This document shows, piece by piece, positions 1-11,480 of a stretch of 64,000 nt of DNA. Numbering within the stretch: position 1 is the first letter of the stretch; every line of letters starts with the position of its first letter. The stretch lies in the NCBI GenBank assembly GCA_034770075.1, contig CM068388.1:66884889-66948888 (forward strand). Reading direction: 5' to 3'. The notes beneath the pieces are model-generated. The model was not told the DNA's origin, did not search any database, and saw only the letters and a program-made list of their open reading frames with translations. Made by a program: the position numbers and the translations under genes. The stretch is from Aralia elata. Its lineage: Eukaryota; Streptophyta; Magnoliopsida; Apiales; Araliaceae.

Positions 1-1102
1 CAACGGAAAGAAGTGCAACGGGAAGATATCAACGACAAGCTTCCAACGGGAAGAAGATGGAGATCTACATAAGAGCAAACTGCATTCAGATTGTCATGGG
101 TGTGGTGAACAGAGCAAGAACACCGATTGAACAAATCTGCTAAAAGCTTCACTGCAACATCAGAAGTATGCCAAAGGGCTGACATATAAGCTAAGAGCCG
201 GAAGGCCAAGAAGCCAAGATCAAGCATGTCCAGAGCTGAAGGCAAATCAAAAAGGGCAACTCTGTGATAAATTAATGAACACTCTGAGCTGGAAAAGATG
301 AAGAACAGAACTGGGGTCTGTATACAAGTCAACTAGTGTTCATCAAGAGTGATTATCTTCATATGCTATATAGTAGAAGAAGAAGAGCTTCGATGACCAT
401 CATCAGCAACGTTCATAAGATGATCACACGCAGCTGCTAAGTACCTAAAGATGAAGGAAATCAAAGTTCATCTTAGCAGCACAACCCAACAACTATCAAC
501 ACACCAAGGAGGGTCTTAGGGGTCCTTGTCTTAAGTAACTAAACAAAAGTCAAGTCTATTGGGCTTGCTGAGTACCAGAGGGTACAAGAGATTCCAAGAC
601 TGCTGGCTTTGAAGAGTACTTAGTGTACTGGAGTTCCAAGGCTGTTGGCTTTGAAGAGTTCTTAGTGAACTAGAGTTCCAAGTTTGCTGGGCTTGAAGAG
701 GGTCAGAAAATCCTTGTCTGAGGGACTAAAAATAACTCATGTCTGCTAGACTTGAGGAGGGCAGAGCGTCCTTATCTTAGTGACTAAATTAGTGGATTCC
801 TACTTGTTGAAGTAGAAGAGTGGAGTAGGAGTTGTTCAGTCTCCGAACCACTTAAAACCTCTTGTATTATTTACTTTATGTCATTTACGTTATACACAAT
901 AACTGTTATATCTGCTATCAACCATATCGTAGATTTGTTCATTGAACTGAGATTATGTCTATATATTTGAAGTGGTTATTAAGTATATTCCATTGTGCAT
1001 GAATTAATCACAACTGCTATAATTTCATAATGAAAGGAAAAAGTTTTTAAAATATCTATTCAACCCCCTTCAAGATCTCTATTGTGTCACTAGGAACTAA
1101 CA
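1..1102 (+). mobile_element. 3' part of a long LTR, family E (window edge)
   Basis: This stretch matches the second half of the LTR at 31,108-34,032 almost throughout: it starts with the equivalent of about 32,866 and ends in the same GAACTAACA. Unlike that copy it is not followed by a primer binding site, so it is a 3' LTR or a solo LTR whose body lies to the left of the window. Positions 540-790 hold degenerate short repeats of a GTCTGCTGGACTTGA-like module, also present at 33,400-33,720. No protein is encoded. Confidence 0.85.
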
Positions 1103-3518
1103 GACTTCATATTAGTTTACATAAATATAATAATAACTCATTTCATGTTGTTCACGTTTTATAATATAATAAACGCGATTAAGTTCAAAACAACTCTTGG
1201 CATCGCGTCGTTCGGAAATGTTACAACCCTCATCATCATTCATTCTTATTGGTTTATATTAATCCCATTACATATCTTATAATATTCATTTCATTGCTCA
1301 AAATTCATTTCAATCTGAGTTATAAAACTCATTTTCGCAATTTTTCTTTAACAAAACATTGTTCTTGTTTTTATCATAACTCCTTCGTTACTCATTCGTT
1401 TTCGTTCATTCTTACGTCAAATTAAAGATTATGCAGTGTACTTTAACACTAGCTAGGCCCTGGTTCCAGCCCCTTATTCTATAAAAATAGATTTTTACTT
1501 TTTCAAACAAGGTCAGATTGCTACAAAAAAACATGGCCAGCTTTACCCTCTCTCGCTAAAACAGTCAACTAATTCGTTTCAAAACCTTTTTGAGCGATTC
1601 TTGTGCCCACATGAAGCTAATTCCGGGGTTACAACTTTTATTTTTACACCACTTTCAAATTCTGAACACGCAAGACCAGAAAATTCGTACAAGAAGCATG
1701 TCAGAATCTGTCCATTTCCGCGTTTCAGCTTTACCCTATCTCGCTAAAAAAGTCATAACTAATTTATTACAAAACCTTTTTGAGTGATTCTTTTTTTTAT
1801 GTTGAGTTTACTCTCAGAGCTTTCTTTTTATATAAGTCTCATCTTTCAACTCATTATATACAAAACGTTATGGACTTTACAAGAACATGGACAGAAACTC
1901 GTTTTCTGAAAATTTCAGATTTTGTAATTTTTCGCACCTACTTCGCACATTCATAACTTTTTCGTTTTAAGTCCGAATTAGACCATTCTAGAGGCTATGG
2001 AAAGCTTATAACATACTCTCCAAAACCCCCATGAATTCGTACATTTACAGAATCATTAACAGACCAAAAAATTGGCCCGAATCAGCCTACACAAAATTGT
2101 TTCATACTTAGAAAAATTTCTAGATTTCTGGGTTTTCTAGAAACTTTGTTATTTTCACAACAGTTTTCAAAATTCATAATTCATTCATTATAACTCCTGT
2201 AATGCTCAAATTTTGATATCATGGACTTCATGCTACATAGTATTTTAGAAAAATATAACATGTCCATAACAAATTCACGAAGGCATAATTACAGAGGCTC
2301 TAATTACCCCGTTCATCACAGTTTTTCAACAAAACTCAATTTGATAAAAACTCTTGATTTCAATTTTAAAATGTGTGTAAACCATCCATATGATTCTAAT
2401 CATCTTAAAAATCATATTTACATACATAATAGCATCAAACTTTACTCAATTTGTACTTTTTAAGCATTTAGACTTCTTTGAAGTATTTTATCAAACATCT
2501 CGCATGCATAGCTTAAAATTTCGAATTTCATTAACATTTAGGCATGATTAAACCAAAAATTTCGTTATTAACACTGCTATAATCATTAGTTATCATCAAC
2601 TCATCAATACATAACCCAAATAATTCAATTTCATCATTATTCATGCATTTTGCTTACTAGTTCATATGAACATCAAAAATATTCAAAACTAACCTCTTGA
2701 ATGGATTCTTCCACATGAATTAAGCCTGTTAATCTTCATCTCCTTGTTTGTTTAGTCATCCAAAAATCATCTCCATCACTCGAGCTCCTTCTAGCTCTCT
2801 TCCTCACTTAATTAGTTTTTCATACGGTAGGAATTATTTTGCAAAATTTTGGCTAGCATTTAGGAAATGGTTATTTATAGAGTTTGTTTCATAACTCTTC
2901 ATCTTCCTCAAATTATCAGATTAATTATGCAAGAATAATTTGAAAGGTTTGGAGAATTTGAAGAGTTTCTCTTTTCTTTTTTCTTTTCTTTCTTTCTTTT
3001 CTTCTCCCATCCGTTGGGCTTCTTCCTTGTTAGCCATGTTGCTGAATTTCTCCACCAATTAGAAGCATATCAACAGCCTAGGGGCCCCACCATCAGCTGA
3101 TGACTTTTATTAAACCCATTTATTCATTTAATAACCCATTTTACCATTATGACATCTGAAAATCAACTTTTTCGTGAAGACAGTCAATTCCTACTAAAAT
3201 TAACGTTCTTATCGTCATGGGAATATTCGTTTCGTCAAATTTATCTCTGAAATTCGTGTTTAACTTTTTACCAAAAAAAAGTCAATTGGTTGACTTTGAC
3301 CAAAAAGTCAACCCCAACACAAAATGTGTTTAGGGTCTGTTCTGACTAATTTGGACGTTCTAGATTCAAATCCACAGTCCGTTTCTCCAAATTGTAATCC
3401 GAACTCCAATTTGATTTTTAACTACTTAACTAGATTTTTATACAAGTGTTAGCTCACTTAGTTAGTTCAAACAATTAGTTTAAACCAACTATTAATATCT
3501 ATCTCATTACTTACTCGC

Positions 3519-3617
<99 letters not shown>

Positions 3618-3982
3618 TATTATTCCATTATAAATTAGTACACAAAATTCTTATTCTTTAATATTATACATTTAACCACATGCTCATTGAGTTTATTACA
3701 TAGAGACTTTTGTACTAAAATCTCTCTTTACAACTTTACACATATTAAACCATATAGGTTTTCATTAGCACATTTATTAAAAAATACTAATCATTCTTTA
3801 CACGTCTTTCTTTTTCAACGTATAGGTTTTGTTACAAAAATTAACCTTTAATCACATTTAATACATATCATACCTCATTCTTACATAAAAGTTATCCTTA
3901 TCTAAGGATTATCATATAATGTCACCACATTAATCATTTAAGATTATATTTCTAGCCATACAAATATCCGAAATATTACAGT
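1103..3982. other. AT-rich repeat-like DNA, possible gypsy LTR
   Basis: No gene is visible. From 1,219 (TGTTACAACCC) to 3,981 (CCGAAATATTACA) the ends look like a Ty3/gypsy LTR, and the body contains phrases common in such LTRs, but I found no primer site, no second copy and no target duplication. The short open frames at 1,590-1,787 and 2,221-2,463 have no recognisable domain and are treated as chance. The boundaries are inference only. Confidence 0.3.
3520..3620. repeat. Compound (AT)n(GT)n microsatellite
   Basis: About 35 bases of alternating AT are followed directly by about 50 bases of alternating GT, then mixed AT/GT. Seen directly. Confidence 0.97.
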
Positions 3983-4076
3983 TAGAAAATTTAAAAAGTG
4001 AATTTTTTTTATCTAAACCTTAAAATAAAGAATAATTATATGTCCACGAAACGTGAACAGTTAGATTTATAAATGG
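3983..4076. repeat. Fragment of local repeat R
   Basis: This 94-bp stretch (TTAGAAAATTTAAAAAGTGA at the left, GTTAGATTTATAAATGG at the right) recurs at 5,918, 6,551, 10,193, 11,220 and, weaker, near 59,935 and 63,880. Here it is cut on the left by the preceding LTR-like block and on the right by a TGTAATGCCCC sequence at 4,077. Confidence 0.85.
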
Positions 4077-4246
4077 TGTAATGCCCCAAAAATTTTAAAT
4101 AATGGTATAAGAATTTTAAATGTGCAGTGAGTAATGAAAACAGAAGTTTTAATTGTAAATTAAATTGTCAATGAGAAATGTAAGCAATTAAAGAAAAAAG
4201 GAGGAGGTGTGAGGATGAGAGTGAGGGAGCAAGTAGTTGTCCTCAT

Positions 4247-4294
<48 letters not shown>

Positions 4295-5912
4295 AGAGAA
4301 AGTTGTATACAAACATAGCGAGAGAAGATGGACAAAGAGGTGAAAAAAAGAAGAAAGAAGACAAAGAGAGAGTGGATCGGGGAGGAAGAAGGAATGGAGG
4401 TTGACATTCTCCAAGTAAAATATTAATAATTTCTCTCTGTTATGTGTTTGTATGAATTTATATTGACACGTAGATGAAGTTTAATCGTAAAAAGAGTGGG
4501 TTAATTACCGTATATGGGGTATTGGCTATGAAGTGTAAAGGAAGCGGGCTTATTTCATCTAGTGTTAAAACCCCATATAACAACTGAAATTAATTCAAAA
4601 TAGTTTCAGAAGACATTTTAAACAAAACGAAGAGAAGTCAGTAGTAAAACAATAAGGAATAGCGAATGTTTTCTTTGCCGAAAAATATTTTCGGAAGCTC
4701 ATTTTAACATGAAAACGATAACGATTTTCAAATCTAATTGCATATTTGAGTTTCTAACTACTGATCTGGGAAGGAAAATTGAGGGAAACAGTGTCTGAAA
4801 TTGGACAGTTCGCTTAGAGAAGAAGGCTGGAAAATTGCTGCCGACGAACTTTCCGGTAGAGGCCATTTCTCTATATTAGAAGTTGAATTTGGAGAAACTA
4901 TGTATTACAATATAGTAGAGAATTAAATTTTATGTGGAATGAACATATTATTCGTAATTTTTGAATAAGAGGATTAATTATTATGAATTTTTGAAATTAC
5001 AGAACTTTTAAAAAAATTACAATTAAATTATCGGATATCGGTTTAAAGTGAAATTTAGTTCTGACCGGAGAAGGGGCTGAAGTCAGGGCCTACATGAGGT
5101 TAAAGTCGACTGTATAAGCTTTAATTTGACTCAAGAATAAACGAAAACGGATAAGTAACGAAGAAGTTAGGATTAAACGAATTAAAAACAATGTTTGTTA
5201 AAAGTTAAATCAAGTTTTATAATTCGTTTTAAAACGAAACCTTGAGGATTGATATATTGTGACGTATGATGTATATTTTAACGTAAAATAGTATATTTTG
5301 ACGTGAAGAAGATATTGTTCAAGACTTTAGATTTTTTTTTTGTTCCGAATGATAGGAATTATTGGAAAAATTAACAGGAATGTTAAAATATAATTGTGGA
5401 AAGTAAATTAATAAAAGTAAATGCTATTATATGGAAGTTAATTTGTTAATGGAAAATATTCTATAATGTTATAGATGACTCATAATTGAGTACGGGAGAA
5501 AGAAATATTGGGTGTGAATAATGTAGATGATGAACTACATACCGAGGTAAGTTCCGCAAAATTATGCAATTTCTTATTTTTGAGCTTATATGTCAGTTCT
5601 TTAATTGTTGTAAGTTATCTAAACTATTTGATATTTTTAAATTGAGCTAATTATAAATTCATGGCAAACTTTTTATTTGAACAAGTTCGTTATTTATTGA
5701 AATTCTGCAAGTTATACAAATTCCTATGATTGGGCTGAGCTGCAAGTTTTGAATATATATGCGAGTTCTTGAACTCACATTATTATGGTAGGTTTATGAA
5801 CTCATAATTACTATGGTAGGTTCTTGAACTCATATTACTATGGCGAGTTTCTGAGCTCATATTATTATAGCAAGTTCTTGAACTCATAATGTATGGTAAG
5901 TTCTATGAATTC
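4077..5912 (+). mobile_element. Putative Ty3/gypsy LTR sequence
   Basis: It starts abruptly inside repeat R with TGTAATGCCCCAAAAATTTT, a start typical of plant Ty3/gypsy LTRs. It contains an (AT)n run at about 4,250-4,292, a purine-rich tract (4,320-4,400) and, at the right end, short tandem repeats. No primer site or polypurine tract follows, so this is a solo or truncated LTR. An open frame on the minus strand (4,160-4,414) is low-complexity and rejected as a gene. Confidence 0.45.
5755..5912. repeat. Degenerate ~30-bp tandem repeat (GAGTTCTTGAACTCA)
   Basis: Five to six imperfect copies of a unit built from GGTAGGTTCTTGAACTCATATTACTAT-like halves can be read. The phrase GAACTCATAATT...TATGG recurs every 28-32 bases. 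A looser relative (GCAAGTTCCCT phrases) lies at 12,480-12,600 in another gypsy LTR fragment. Confidence 0.75.
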
Positions 5913-6146
5913 TCTTTATTAGAAAATTTAAAAAGTGAAAATTGTTTTTCTTATCTAAACCTTAAAATAAAGAATAATTATATGTGCACGAAACGTGAAC
6001 TGTTAGATATATAAATGGACCCAAATCTAGCATATAAACACTTTAAACCCTCTAAATCAAAATCAATTGGCAATGAAAAGAGTTGGCAGTCATTATATAG
6101 TAATCCATTGAAAAGCACTTTATATAATTAAGTAATATAAAAAGTA
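5913..6146. repeat. Local repeat R with partial TRIM LTR
   Basis: Repeat R (CTCTTTATTAGAAAATTT to GCACGAAACGTGAAC) runs into a partial TRIM LTR (GTTAGATATATAAATGGACCC to CATTATATAGTA), which breaks off and is followed by the MITE. The same order recurs at 10,126-10,415. Confidence 0.75.
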
Positions 6147-6480
6147 GCTTCAAAAATTATTTGTTGTCAATTAAACTAATGAAGTCTTAAAAAGAGTAAC
6201 ATAAATAACCAAAATTAACTCTCTAACATGAGTTAACTAATCTCGAGGTGAAATTTACGTATGGCAATTGTATTATTTTACTTTCAAACATCAGGTTTTA
6301 AATATGTGTAAGGTTATTTAATCTAATGTGAGACAATAAAATAAAATTTTAATTTGCACCTGTAAATTACATATCAGTACTAGTTAACTCGTATTAGAGG
6401 GTTAGTCAAATTTTAGTTTTTTATATTACTTTTTCAAGACATGATTAGTTTAATTAAAAAATTAATAAAGTTTTTTTGTG
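6147..6480. mobile_element. Long-TIR MITE, copy 1
   Basis: The two ends are imperfect inverted repeats of about 80-100 bp: TTGTTGTCAATTAAACTAAT at the left pairs with ATTAGTTTAATTAAAAAATT at the right. No coding capacity. Related copies are at 9,784, 10,416 and 59,524. I could not define a convincing target duplication, so the superfamily is open. Confidence 0.75.
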
Positions 6481-7010
6481 TCTGTGTGTAATAAGAACCA
6501 AAATGTGTTGATTTTTCCAGTTCTCATGGTAATGGAAAAGTACTCTCTTTATTAGACAGTTTAAAAAGTGAAAATTGTTTTTCTTATCTATAAACCAGAA
6601 AATAAAGAATAATTATATGTGCACGAAATAAGCACAGTTAGAATTATAAATTGACCCAAGTCTAACATATAAGGATATTAAACCCTCTAAATCAAAATCA
6701 ACTTGTAATGAGAAGAGTTGACAGCCATTATATAATAGACATATTTTCTCAAGGTAGACATATTTTCTCATGATATATATTCAATGTGGACGAGATATTA
6801 TACTCCTCATCACGTGTAACAATGTGTATTTAGGATTCCACATTACACATGAACCTGATAAATATGAGACTCACATTAGATAAACAAGCCCAAAAGAAGC
6901 TAGTTATAAGAAAAGTCTAGAAGAAATCTAGTAAACCACGGACAACTATTGACCCAATTTATAAGTGGTACTAGTTAGGAAATGGGTTAATTGAAACGGT
7001 CTGCAAGTGA
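6481..7010 (-). mobile_element. Repeat R plus truncated TRIM (LTR and internal part)
   Basis: Repeat R (about 6,505-6,634) is followed by a TRIM LTR (about 6,635-6,803) and about 200 bp of TRIM internal sequence (CACGTGTAAC to CTGCAAGTGA) matching the complete TRIM at 60,011-60,594. The primer-site end and right LTR are missing because the solo LTR starts here. Confidence 0.75.
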
Positions 7011-7015
7011 GATGC

Positions 7016-8712
7016 TGATGAATGGGTTTTATACCTACGAATTAAGTACGTTTGACTTAATAATTTGTTAGTTCTTAAGTATTTTAAGTTAGTATTAGAT
7101 ATTTATAGTGTTTTTATGTTATTTTGTAGGAATGAGCAAGGAAACGCAATTCGAACATCTTTTGGAGTACAACATGCGAGCAAGTGTGAGAAGGGAAGAT
7201 TACAGGGCTTTTAACATTAAAATAGATGCATGTTCTTGGTTTGGAACTTGGATTTTATTGTAAATTTACTTCTTAGCTTTTTGAAACATCTTGAATCATC
7301 TCAATCGGAGTTCGGATGCGAGAGTTATGACATTTTTATCAACAGAGATCAAGGTTTGGAGTTGTCATTTACATAACAGCCACTTCAAGCTCAATTTCAA
7401 CCATGCTCCGGCCTGAATCTCTCAATTCTCAAAGAATGAAAGTTGTAGATCTCGTCGATATCTTCGATTTGGTAGGTGGCAGGCCTCGTAACTCCTCCCG
7501 GATCACAAGTTATGGCCATTTTACCAACAGACGTCGAAGTAGAAAATATTTTCTCGCCGGGGCGAGAATCGCAGGCTTAAATTTCTCACCGGGGCGAGAA
7601 TGAGCAGAAGTTTTCTCGCCGGGGCGAGAATGCGCGGAAGGAAAAAAATATTAAAGTTCAGTTCTTTTGGGAAATTGATTTGGAATTGGATTCTTTCTAT
7701 TGATTTGATTCAGAAACTATAAAGGAGACATAGAGAGATGGAAATAGAGAATATACATAGATAGATACATAGATACACATATACATGGTACATTCATAGT
7801 TACATACATACGCAAGGATTGAGACACAGAGCTGAACTTGGGAGATTGGAGACTAAAGAAGCATTGCAATGAATTCAGATTAGAGACTTGAAGATTGAAG
7901 AACTTTTTACTGAGTTTTTCTTATCCTCTATCTTAGATTTGTAATTTAATTGTGATGACTTATTTGGGATTCATGATTTCTACTTTCAGTATAAACTAAA
8001 TTTGCAATTAAGGCTACAATTGAATCTTTTGTGTTTATGGATTAGTTATTTATTTGATTCCAATTATTACTTAATATTGAATTGTCTATCATATTTTGTG
8101 TTTATTGAGTAATTGTCTGATCAACAATTAGCGGGATACTTTAGATGAATTCGGGAGATGAAATCTAGGGTTAGATCTGAATGTGATAGCATGTATTCTT
8201 AATTATTTGCATGGGATGAATAATTGGGGTTGTGAAGTGAATAGGGATATCTCTTCGCTGCATGTAACTATTGGGAATTGGTGCTTAATGAATTTAATTC
8301 TTTAGTTTTGCATAGGAATATCGCATAATTAATTGAGTTAGATAAATTTATTTGATCACTTGGAAAAGGGCTTATGAATAACTTTGAATTTCTGTTTAAC
8401 AACTCTGTTGAAGTTAATAATTGGATGAATTGGATAATTAGTTTGTATTACATAATTGGGGATATTGTAGTCTTAAGCCTTTAAAAATCTGAATTTCAAC
8501 CTTTGTGTAAGTTCTTATTCTTAGTTTTGATTTAAATAGTTTAATTATTATTCAAATTGTGATTGTTTAAATAAAATTGAATTGATATTGTACTAGTAGT
8601 TGGAAATTATTGAACATAGATTCTCTGTGGGTTCGACACTCTATCTTATCACTTTATTACTTGTTGATCGTGTATACTTGCACGTAATTGTTGATTGTGA
8701 AATCTGAAAACA
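7016..8712 (+). mobile_element. Solo LTR (1,697 bp) with 5-bp target duplication
   Basis: The block begins TGATGAATGGG and ends CTGAAAACA, fitting TG...CA LTR ends, and is flanked by the identical five bases GATGC at 7,011-7,015 and 8,713-8,717. This is the signature of LTR retrotransposon integration. There is no internal coding region, so it is a solo LTR left by recombination. TATAAAG at 7,718 on the plus strand is a plausible U3 promoter, which sets the orientation. Three GC-rich palindromes lie upstream of it. The open frame at 7,403-7,603 spans the palindromes and is not considered a gene. Confidence 0.8.
7551..7630. repeat. Three copies of an 18-bp GC-rich palindrome
   Basis: TTCTCGCCGGGGCGAGAA occurs at 7,551-7,568 and 7,613-7,630, and with one change (A for G) at 7,583-7,600. 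Each is an 8-bp inverted repeat around a GG centre, spaced 32 and 30 bases apart, in otherwise AT-rich LTR DNA. The TATA-like box is about 90 bases downstream of the last copy. Confidence 0.95.
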
Positions 8713-8717
8713 GATGC

Positions 8718-9010
8718 TCAAAGGTGCGCCTACTGTGTTTGACCAGCTTCTTGACGGCAGTGTCAATATCGTCGAAGTTGTAACGGTGGTGGCTCCATTG
8801 TTGTAGGTCAATGTTCTTCTAGTAGTGGGGCCCAACGACCACCTCCCACCACCCCTTGCACACCAACGGCACCACTCTCATCATCTCCTCTGCCGGTATC
8901 CTCACCAGTATCGACGCCAGTAACTCCAGTTTCATCCCCTCCCAGCCACCACCATCACAACCATTTTCATTTTTTCTCTCCTCTTCACCCACACAAACCC
9001 TCTTGCTCAT
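8718..9010 (-). pseudogene. F-box gene 5' remnant, copy 1
   Basis: Reading leftward from ATG at 9,010, a basic and acidic leader is followed by a clear F-box: WEGMKLELLASILVRIPAEE then MMRVVPLVCKGWWEVV. The pattern fits plant SKIP1-like F-box/LRR proteins, which act as substrate receptors in SCF ubiquitin ligases. An in-frame TAG at 8,819-8,821 stands where relatives have Trp after GPHY. The frame then stays open and family-like (KNIDLQQW, then DDIDTAVKKLVKHSRRTFEHL) until the solo LTR boundary. Only about the first 95 codons are present and no leucine-rich repeats follow. A nearly identical remnant is at 57,715-58,776. Function is lost or doubtful. Confidence 0.8.
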
Positions 9011-9783
9011 ATTTAATGCTCTGACTTTCTCTCTCTAGAAATAGAGATAAAATTTGGTATATACCTTATTTAAGGTGTTAGAAAGGTACACCTCCATTAT
9101 TTTTAATTGACATTTCAAAATAATAATTAATGCAATTAATATTTTGTTTGATTGATTAAAATGGGGTATAAATTTTAATATTATAATTCTAAACTTTAAA
9201 GGAAAAAATAGAAGAGAAATTAAATTAATATTTAATGTAAAGATAATATGGAAAACTAACTCATTAATGCTTTTTTGAAATTTATAAACACACATGAAAA
9301 GAAACCAATTTTATCCTCTAAAAAGATGAAAAAAAAAATGAATAGAGAAAGTAGCTCTTATAGTGTGGTTTTGATGGTACCATACTGCATTTACTCTATT
9401 CAGTTTTCTTTTTTTTAATGCTTTCTAAGGAGATTATGCTATTTTGTTAAGAAGAGAAAAAGGGATAGACGAGTGTCACATTGACAATTTGGTTCAGGGA
9501 GACAAATATCATAAGAACATAATGTCATCTCATTAGTTTGATTAAAATTAATTTTGTTGATAATTAATAGCATAACAGTATTTATTGCATTTATTCCAAC
9601 TACATCTTTGACTTTTAATAACACTTATTCTTGTGGCAGAATAAAAATATTCTGACATTATCAATAGTTAAAATTAATTAAATAAAGTTTAAATATTGTG
9701 AGTTATTATGGTGGTAAGACTTAATCACCAAAAAAATTAAAAATGTTGATTCTTTTTTTTCTTCTTTTTTCCCAAAAAAAAAT
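9011..9783 (-). other. Conserved upstream region of the F-box remnant
   Basis: No gene is seen. This sequence upstream of the F-box ATG is shared with 58,777-59,523 and in part with 63,416-63,870. Landmarks are TCTCTCTCTAGAAATAGAGA next to the gene, GACGAGTGTCACATTGACAA (9,469) and GTGGCAGAATAAAAATATTC (9,632). It duplicated with the gene and may include its promoter. The short minus-strand frames at 9,035-9,295 and 9,439-9,624 show no domain. Confidence 0.6.
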
Positions 9784-10125
9784 CCTCTAAACTTTATTTG
9801 TTGTCAATTAAACCAACGAAGTCTTAAAAAGAGTAACATAAATATCCAAAATTAATCCTCTAACCGGAGTTAACTAATCCCGAGGTCAAATTTACATATG
9901 ACAATTGTATTTTTTTTTTACTTTCAAACATCAGGTTTTAAATATGTTTTAGGTCATTTAATCTGATATGAGAAAATAAAAAATATATATAATTGCCACA
10001 CGTAAATTACACATCATTATTAGTTAATTCGTGAAAGAGGGTAAGTCAAATTTTAGTTATTTATGTTACTTTTTTTAGACATCATTGGTTTAATTGAAAA
10101 ATAAATGAAGGTTTTTTTTTGTGTG
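9784..10125. mobile_element. Long-TIR MITE, copy 2
   Basis: The left end CTTTATTTGTTGTCAATTAA is answered by an inverted, imperfect copy at the right end (TTTAATTGAAAAATAAATGAAGG). Same family as 6,147, 10,416 and 59,524. Non-coding. Confidence 0.8.
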
Positions 10126-10415
10126 TGTGTAATAAGAACCAAAGTTTTTTGAGTTTTTCAGTTCTCATGGTAATGGAAAAGTGCTCTCTTTATTAGAAAA
10201 TTTAAAAAGTGAATTTTTTTTTCTTATCTAAACCTTAAAATAAAGAATAATTATATGTGCACGAAACATGAACTGTTAGATTTATAAATGGATCCAAATC
10301 TAGTATATAAAGACTTTAAACCCTCTAAATTAAAATTAATTGGCAATGAGAAGAGTTGGCAGTCATTATATAGTAAACCAATAAAAAGCACTTTATATAA
10401 GTACTATAAAAAATA
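10126..10415. repeat. Repeat R with partial TRIM LTR
   Basis: AATAAGAACCAAAG and TCTCATGGTAATGGAAAAGT lead into repeat R, then a partial TRIM LTR (GTTAGATTTATAAATGGATCC to CATTATATAGTA), then CCAATAAAAAGCACTTTATA before the next MITE. Same arrangement as 5,913-6,146. Confidence 0.75.
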
Positions 10416-11150
10416 CCTTCAAACATTATTTGTTGTCAATTAAACCAATGAAGTCTTAAAAAGAGGGACCTAAATAACCAAAAGTAACTCTCTAACCTGA
10501 GTTAACTAATCCCGAGGTGAAATTTACATACCGGGACAAAGGTCCTTCTCTCTTGATTAAACCATCGGTCGGTAAACGACGGAGAATTTCCATCAACCAA
10601 TCATGGTACGGGCCCTTGTTTGCTGGATTTCCCTTGCCATATTTCCTTTCAAAACTACTGCTTGTCCTGTTAGTCCGTTAGATCGCATGGACAGAACTCC
10701 TAATTCCTAATTAATGGCTGGCAGGTAACGGGAAATGAATGGAATGGCATTGGCTTATGGGGCACTCCCTCTGGATGGATTAAGAGAACTGGCCTCGTCC
10801 CACAGCAAAGGAAGAAAGAGGCTTGCCTTAAAGCATACATCAAGAGCTAACTAAGAAGGGGGCCAACAAGCCCCTTTAAAGTAAATGCCTGTGAGAAGCT
10901 AATGCCTGTGAAGTTACAGGACATAGAAGCAGGCCTGGCAATTGTATTATTTTACTTTCAAACATCAGGTTTTAAATATGTTTAAGGTTATTTAATCTAA
11001 TGTGAGAAAATAAAATAAAATTTTAATTGGCACATGTAAATTACACATAAGTATTAGTTAACTCGTGTTAGAGAGTTGGTAAAATTTTAGTTTTTTATGT
11101 TAATTTTTTGAAACTTCATTGGTTTAATTGAAAAATTAATAAAGTTTTTT
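10416..11150. mobile_element. Long-TIR MITE, copy 3, split by an insertion
   Basis: The left half (10,416-10,530) and right half (10,936-11,150) together match the other MITE copies. A 405-bp foreign segment separates AATTTACATA from TGGCAATTGTATT, bases that adjoin in copy 1 (about 6,251-6,270). The splice is clean, with no target duplication. Confidence 0.8.
10531..10935. other. Organelle-like DNA insertion, probably mitochondrial
   Basis: This 405-bp block is visibly richer in G and C than its surroundings and has no repeat features, inverted ends or target duplication. Composition and style (GTACGGGCCCTTGTTTGCTG and similar) resemble plant mitochondrial intergenic DNA. Blunt joining without a duplication is what end-joining capture of organelle DNA gives. 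I recognise no organelle gene inside it, so the origin is an inference. Confidence 0.5.
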
Positions 11151-11480
11151 TTTTGTGTAATAAGAACCGAAGTTTGTTGATTTTTTAGTTCTCGTGGTAA
11201 TGGAAATGTACTCTCTTTATTAGACAATTTAAAAAGTGAAAATTATTTTTCTTATCTAAAAACTAGGAAATAAAGAATAATTATATGTGCACGAAATGTG
11301 CACCGTTAGAATTATAAATGGACCCAAGTCTAGAATATAAAGATATTAAACCCTCAAAATCAAAATTAACTGGTAATGAGAAGAGTTGATAGTCATTATA
11401 TAGTAGACATATTTTCTTAGGATAAACATATTTTCTCAAGGTATATATTCAATGTGGGATAAGATATTATACTTCCCCTC
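11151..11480. repeat. Repeat R with near-complete TRIM LTR
   Basis: Repeat R is followed from about 11,308 by a TRIM LTR (GTTAGAATTATAAATGGACC to GATATTATACTT), then CCCCTCACGTGTAAC, the polypurine side of the TRIM in reverse. The internal region breaks off at about 11,497. Confidence 0.75.

Noticed and set aside
4160..4414. 84-codon minus-strand frame with an IYIYIY tract
   Set aside because: The tract is the AT microsatellite and the rest is low-complexity purine-rich DNA.
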